DNA from: Spinacia oleracea
Lineage: Eukaryota; Streptophyta; Magnoliopsida; Caryophyllales; Amaranthaceae
Direction: 5' to 3'
Assembly (NCBI RefSeq): GCF_020520425.1
Contig: NC_079488.1
Coordinates: 90,253,285 to 90,317,284, forward strand
Length of the DNA stretch: 64,000 nt
In this document: positions 60,171-64,000 of the stretch, one piece after another
Numbering within the stretch: the first letter of the stretch is position 1
How the letters are laid out: the number at the start of each line of letters is the position of its first letter
The notes under the pieces: model-generated
Told to the model about the DNA's origin: nothing
What the model saw: only the letters and a program-made list of their open reading frames with translations
Databases searched by the model: none
Made by a program: the position numbers and the translations under genes

Positions 60171-61983
60171 ATGTCGATCCCTACTTTCTCACTCCAACGG
60201 ACTGTTAGGCGTTGGCTACGAGCCCTTACTCTCACAGAAAAAGCTTTGTTAAAAGAATACCACTTAGAGGCACTTTTAGGCTTACAACAAATTAATATTG
60301 ATTATAATTTTCTGCATGCTGCCCTAAACTTTTGGGACTCTGATCATCATGTTTTTTCCTTTCGGGGCAATGAAATATGTCCTTTGCCTGATGAATTTGC
60401 TGCGATCCTTGGTTATCCTACTAATGCTACTCCTGTTACCCCTGGCACTATTGAAGAGGGTAAAACAACCATAAGGGCTTTCCTAGGGCTAGATGATAAC
60501 ATGTTTGCTGAACTTGTTGTAGACGATAAGGTTAACTTGGCAAAACTCGTAAAACATCATTTTAGGCCTAGTAAGAATATGACCGAATAAAAATTGAACA
60601 TTCGAACCCTTGTATTTTGCTTGTTGAATCATTATTTGCTGTCGAATAATAATGGTGAGTTCGGTGACATAAGGCTGATCCCCTTGATTAGCCAGATGGA
60701 AAGTTGCTATTCTATTATGCCGTTGGTTGTTGCTGAGACTTTGCTGAGTGCGGATGAGCTGAAGAAGGATGCCAAATCCGAAATTTTTAAGGGAAGCCCC
60801 CTATTACTGCAGGTAATCTATTTTTTTTCTTTGCGCACACATACGCCACTTTTATATATTTCTTTTTGCCTGGGGCTGAGTTTCAGCGCCCAGGGCTGGG
60901 CGCTGGAATATTCGGCGCCTGGTCCTGGGCGTTGAAACTGCGCCCTAGGAACCTTTTTTCTTTCTTTTCATTCTTTTGATTCGATCGTACCTGTTTTTGC
61001 AGATTTGGCTTGCGGAACGGCTTAGACTTTTGGAAGCTCCTGCCGATCCTAAACATTATCGCCCTATAGCTTTGGGTAACCGAAAATACTTGCACCAAGG
61101 CCAGGACGAGGCCGAATGGACCTCCCTTTTTACTTATGGCATTTGTTCTATTAAGTGGGTGGTACCATGGTGGGGTTTGACTATTATGACAGGGGGGGGG
61201 TCTGATGTATCGGTTTATGTTTCTTTGTTGGGGCTATCTTGTCCCATTTATATTTTCCCTTACCGAGTCATGCGTCAATATGGTTTAAGGCAGACTATCC
61301 CCTTTTCTGATACGGTACCACCTAAGGTAGCGACCTTTGCACAAACACGGGTCTTAGCGTGGGCTAGGTATTATGATGGTCTCCCGCGTTGGGCTGTAGC
61401 TACAAATGGGTTTGTGGGTCTTTTTGAAAACTATAAGTTGTGGATGAGTTCCGATGACAAGGATGTGAGGACCGAGGCTCGTAATGGGGAGCCGGCTGAG
61501 CTTTTGATACCTCGTATTCGTGTTAAGTATGAGGGTCCTGATTCTGCCAGACCTCGTACCTATAGTTTTAAGACTGTGAAAGCTCGTCCTGATCGAAAGC
61601 GAAAGGAAGTTCTTCCCCGTTCCAGTGTCAGGCCTAAAAAGATGCCGAACATGAAGGGGCCTGCTGTTGTTAAAAGAAATGCAAGCTCTCGCGGAGATCG
61701 TCGCCGGAACAATGTATGGGTTAGGAAGGCTCAGCCGCCTGTAGAAACAGTGGCTAGTCCAGTTGATAATAGTAATCCTTCTCCCACCACTGTTTGTGCC
61801 CTTGAGGCTGAGCGGGCTATAACTGAGAATGTTTCTAAAGCTTTGGCATCTTTGGAAGTTAGTGTCCAGGAGCCAGTTCTTATGGAGATTGATATTGGGG
61901 CAGCGCAGAAGACTATGGGGGTGGATCCTGCGAACATTGCTCTCTTCAAGACTTTATTTGATGATCCGGAAGAACTAGAGTAG
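60171..61983 (+). CDS. Retroelement antisense ORF: plant-mobile-domain/DUF7745-like protein, one intron, one internal stop
   Basis: Exon 1 is 60171-60812 and exon 2 is 61003-61983, joined by a GT-AG intron in phase 0, giving 540 positions. A single in-frame TAA at 60588-60590 interrupts exon 1, with homology continuing in the same frame. Conserved-looking blocks are FRGNEICPLPDEFAAILGYP, VFCLLNHYLL, IMPLVVAETLLSADEL, GSPLLLQ joined across the intron to IWLAERL, and WVVPWWGLTI. These match the pattern of plant-mobile-domain/DUF7745 proteins found as extra ORFs in Tat-lineage gypsy elements. The C-terminal part from about residue 400 is basic (RKRKEVLPRSSVRPKK), then disordered and acidic at the end. 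The gene is opposite to the gag-protease frame. Its function is unknown; the domain call is from memory of the pattern. Confidence 0.78.
60813..61002 (+). other. intron of antisense gene
   Basis: The donor GTAATC follows CTGCAG and the acceptor TTTTTGCAG precedes ATTTGG. It restores the expected LLLQ-W domain join and removes frame-breaking sequence. It contains double hairpin copy C. Confidence 0.75.
60891..60937. repeat. double hairpin, copy C (inside the intron)
   Basis: CAGCGCCCAGGGCTGGGCGC forms the first hairpin. The second runs from GGCGCCTGGTCCTGGGCGTT to the closing GAAA. The joining segment is GGAATATTC. Confidence 0.9.
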
Positions 61984-62076
61984 TGTAGTTCTTTGCTAGG
62001 GTGTAGGTGCCCTCTATTTATTTCAGTTGTGTTTGTTTTTATTCCTAGCACTTTGTTTTCCTTCTTATTATATTTT

Positions 62077-62082
62077 AATAAA
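62077..62082 (+). terminator. poly(A) signal of antisense gene
   Basis: AATAAA lies 94 bases after the stop, within the context AATAAAGGCGTA. Confidence 0.65.
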
Positions 62083-63267
62083 GGCGTATTTTTAGTTTCC
62101 ATTCAATTTTGTTTATATGTCTAACACTTTTTTACACAAAGAATATAATTTTTTTATTATTATTTGGACCGAATCCTTGGTAAGGATTACCTACGTATCT
62201 TGTCAGAATCAGGTCGCGCGTAGTTCTTAGCTTTAGAATAAGTTCTAGTATGCCGGATTTCGGTAGATATGTCCCGAAGTGGAAACATATTACTTAATCG
62301 GTCAAATGAGTGAAGTATTTGCCATTATTTTCATCTGCCGTTTTCCATAGGTTGCGTAAAATTCGACCAATTTGTTGGTAAACCTATTTGGATACGTACT
62401 GTACCCCCCAAGTGTTCGTTATTTTTCCGTTGTGTGCGGATAAAATGACGAGCACTTTTCGAAAAAAGGAAAACTTTTGGCAGGCAGAGAGTTTCAACGC
62501 CCAGGCTGGGGCGTCAGAAATTTCCGCGCCCAGCCCCGGGCGCTGAAAATAACTTGGGCGGTCAATTTTGACGTTTTTGCTTCACATGTTCTTGCGTTTA
62601 TTTCTATTTCGTTTTTTGTGCCTTGATATTTTTCTTCGTAGTTAAAGTTAATTTTGAGGCTATTTTGGAGGCTTTTTTGACTGTTAGCGCGAAACGCATT
62701 TTTGTCCAGATTAATTTTTTCTATTGGTGACTCAAAACAGTTTTGAAAATGGAGTTAGGGTGCGGAACTTATGAAGATCTTTGTGGAGGGTATGATGGAA
62801 TCTATGTGAAACAGCTGTTGGTGGATTCTATGTTTTATGAATTTATTTTTTTGGTAACATTTGCATTTGTTTTAAATTTTTGATTTCTTTTTGATTTTGG
62901 GTTGCATGGATTGGCTCTCATGATGACATTGGTTGGCTTTTTAGGTTTTGAGGATGGGATAGTGTGGTTTATTTTGTGGGTTTCGGGAACTGGTTCACAT
63001 GGCATTATTTCAAAATCGAGTGGGCTTTGTTTGTTGGGCCTATAGTGGGCCGCTTCTTTATTTTTTTTTATTTTGCAAGTACATTTGGTGTTTATTTAGT
63101 GTTAGAATAAAATTTTTAGGAGAGATATTACGCCTTTATTGATTTGGAAAGTAAGGAAGACACACTGAAATAAAACTGACCCATATTCTAAAGGGCCTTA
63201 GGACCATCTAAAGTCTCTATTATTTTTTCTGTCAATCTAAAGAACTACTAATGGTGCTCTATATGGC
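62083..63267. other. noncoding spacer between convergent retroelement genes
   Basis: No reading frame is supported. The stretch holds double hairpin copy D and, on the minus strand, an AATAAAGGCGTA signal near 63143-63132 that would end the gag-protease transcript. Confidence 0.6.
62492..62548. repeat. double hairpin, copy D (between convergent genes)
   Basis: TTTCAACGCCCAGGCTGGGG starts the first hairpin, and CGCGCCCAGCCCCGGGCGCT forms the second, closing with GAAAA. Confidence 0.88.
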
Positions 63268-64000
63268 TCAAGCCTGGGGTTTAGTCTCATAAGACTTCGG
63301 TCCTTCACCGGTACTCATCTTGAATCCTATTCCTTTTGCGTTGACCCACTGATATGTCTTCACCCATCCGTTCCCGACCTCTTCTAGTGTTGATGCAGGA
63401 GAGATTAACCGGGTTGGATCGAAACCTTCATCTTGTAAAGCTAGGGTAGTCATCACAGTCTCGTTCTCCATAGGCCTCGATTCGTTAAACAATGTCCATA
63501 GAGCATGGTTGTCCAATATTTCAGCTGTTTTAGTCTTGGTGAGGTGGGGTGCCTCATCCAAGGTGTGGCAGTCATGGAAAATTTCAAATCCGGGTTTTAG
63601 CAAGCCATCCTGAACGAAGGGTTCAGGGAAATCACAGCATGGGTGTTCTTCTCCTTCCCGAACAAACATCCCGTTAAGGGTCCTTTGATATGGGGGAAGG
63701 AGGGTGGTTTGTTTGGCTTTGTTAAGGCGTAGCCTAGATAGGCGGTCAGCAATATCTTCCTCCGTTGGTTCATAACCTAAGCCAAAGGGAGTAGATTTTT
63801 CGGGAAAAGGATGGAATGTGCATTCCTTCTTCCTTATGCCCAATGGGGTTCCTGGGAAATAACCTTGAGCCAACAGCATTCTAGGGATGACTCGGGATGC
63901 ATGCGGGTCTAGGAATGCTGGATCATAATCTTTGATAACCTGGATTGCTTCTTCCATTTGAAACCCATAAAGGTCATCTGCAGTTTCGGCCGTTCCAACC
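63268..64000 (-). CDS. Ty3/gypsy polyprotein fragment (protease-to-RT linker region), runs off the window
   Basis: The minus frame is open from the window edge (VGTAETADDLYGFQ before the first Met at 63957) to a stop at 63268. The block LLAQGYFPGTPLGIRKKE followed by FGLGYEPTEEDIADR matches the linker between retropepsin and reverse transcriptase in plant gypsy polyproteins (usual form GxGLG-KxxxG, then GLGYxPT). RT should follow but does not: the frame ends in SYETKPQA and stop, and no RT, RNase H or integrase lies downstream. The element therefore appears nonautonomous, with gag and protease to the right of the window. The 3' poly(A)-like signal lies about 125 bases beyond the stop. Confidence 0.78.
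   Translation of the reverse strand, partial: VGTAETADDLYGFQMEEAIQVIKDYDPAFLDPHASRVIPRMLLAQGYFPGTPLGIRKKECTFHPFPEKSTPFGLGYEPTEEDIADRLSRLRLNKAKQTTLLPPYQRTLNGMFVREGEEHPCCDFPEPFVQDGLLKPGFEIFHDCHTLDEAPHLTKTKTAEILDNHALWTLFNESRPMENETVMTTLALQDEGFDPTRLISPASTLEEVGNGWVKTYQWVNAKGIGFKMSTGEGPKSYETKPQA

Overview
The window is nuclear DNA of a flowering plant (eudicot). The evidence is spliced genes with GT-AG introns, 5' UTRs carrying telo-box and pyrimidine-rich signals, and dense plant-type transposons: Copia, Gypsy, LINE-like RT, hAT, PIF/Harbinger, Stowaway, CACTA and tRNA-derived SINEs. The repeats feel like Caryophyllales/Amaranthaceae (beet, spinach, quinoa), but that is an impression and not proven from the sequence.

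Layout. 1-1.5 kb: Copia gag remnant, minus strand. 2.3-10.5 kb: 3' part of a plant tyrosylprotein sulfotransferase gene (TPST, plus strand); its N-terminal exons are not in the window. 13.4-13.65 kb: intronless UBL5/Hub1 gene (minus). 13.8-15.5 kb: a TIR element carrying two tRNA-Arg-like sequences, then a hAT MITE nested inside another MITE. 15.9-20.4 kb: an RT pseudogene abutting a second Copia gag-protease fragment (both minus). 21.5-39.7 kb: a complete 19-exon SAPS-domain gene (SIT4/PP6 phosphatase regulatory subunit, plus), whose reconstructed exons keep one frame for 842 codons. 39.7-49.4 kb: an AT-rich, MITE-crowded intergenic region with a two-level nested Stowaway/PIF stack. 49.5-52.7 kb: complete three-exon DRB2-type dsRNA-binding protein gene (plus). 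53.6-55.6 kb: MITE, SINE and CACTA insertions. 56-64 kb: most of a Tat/Ogre-like Ty3/gypsy retroelement on the minus strand, with a probable 3' LTR, polypurine tract, tandem repeats, a convergent spliced antisense ORF of plant-mobile-domain/DUF7745 type with its own TATA box, and a gag-protease-type ORF running off the right edge.

How the parts relate. TPST (secretory-pathway peptide sulfation), SAPS (phosphatase regulation) and DRB2 (small-RNA biogenesis) are unrelated in function. Their order resembles the union of two duplicated Arabidopsis segments, which suggests an old gene block inflated by transposons. The most interesting structures are the retroelement at the right end, with an antisense gene and four dispersed copies of a GC-rich double hairpin, and the tRNA-bearing TIR element beside UBL5.
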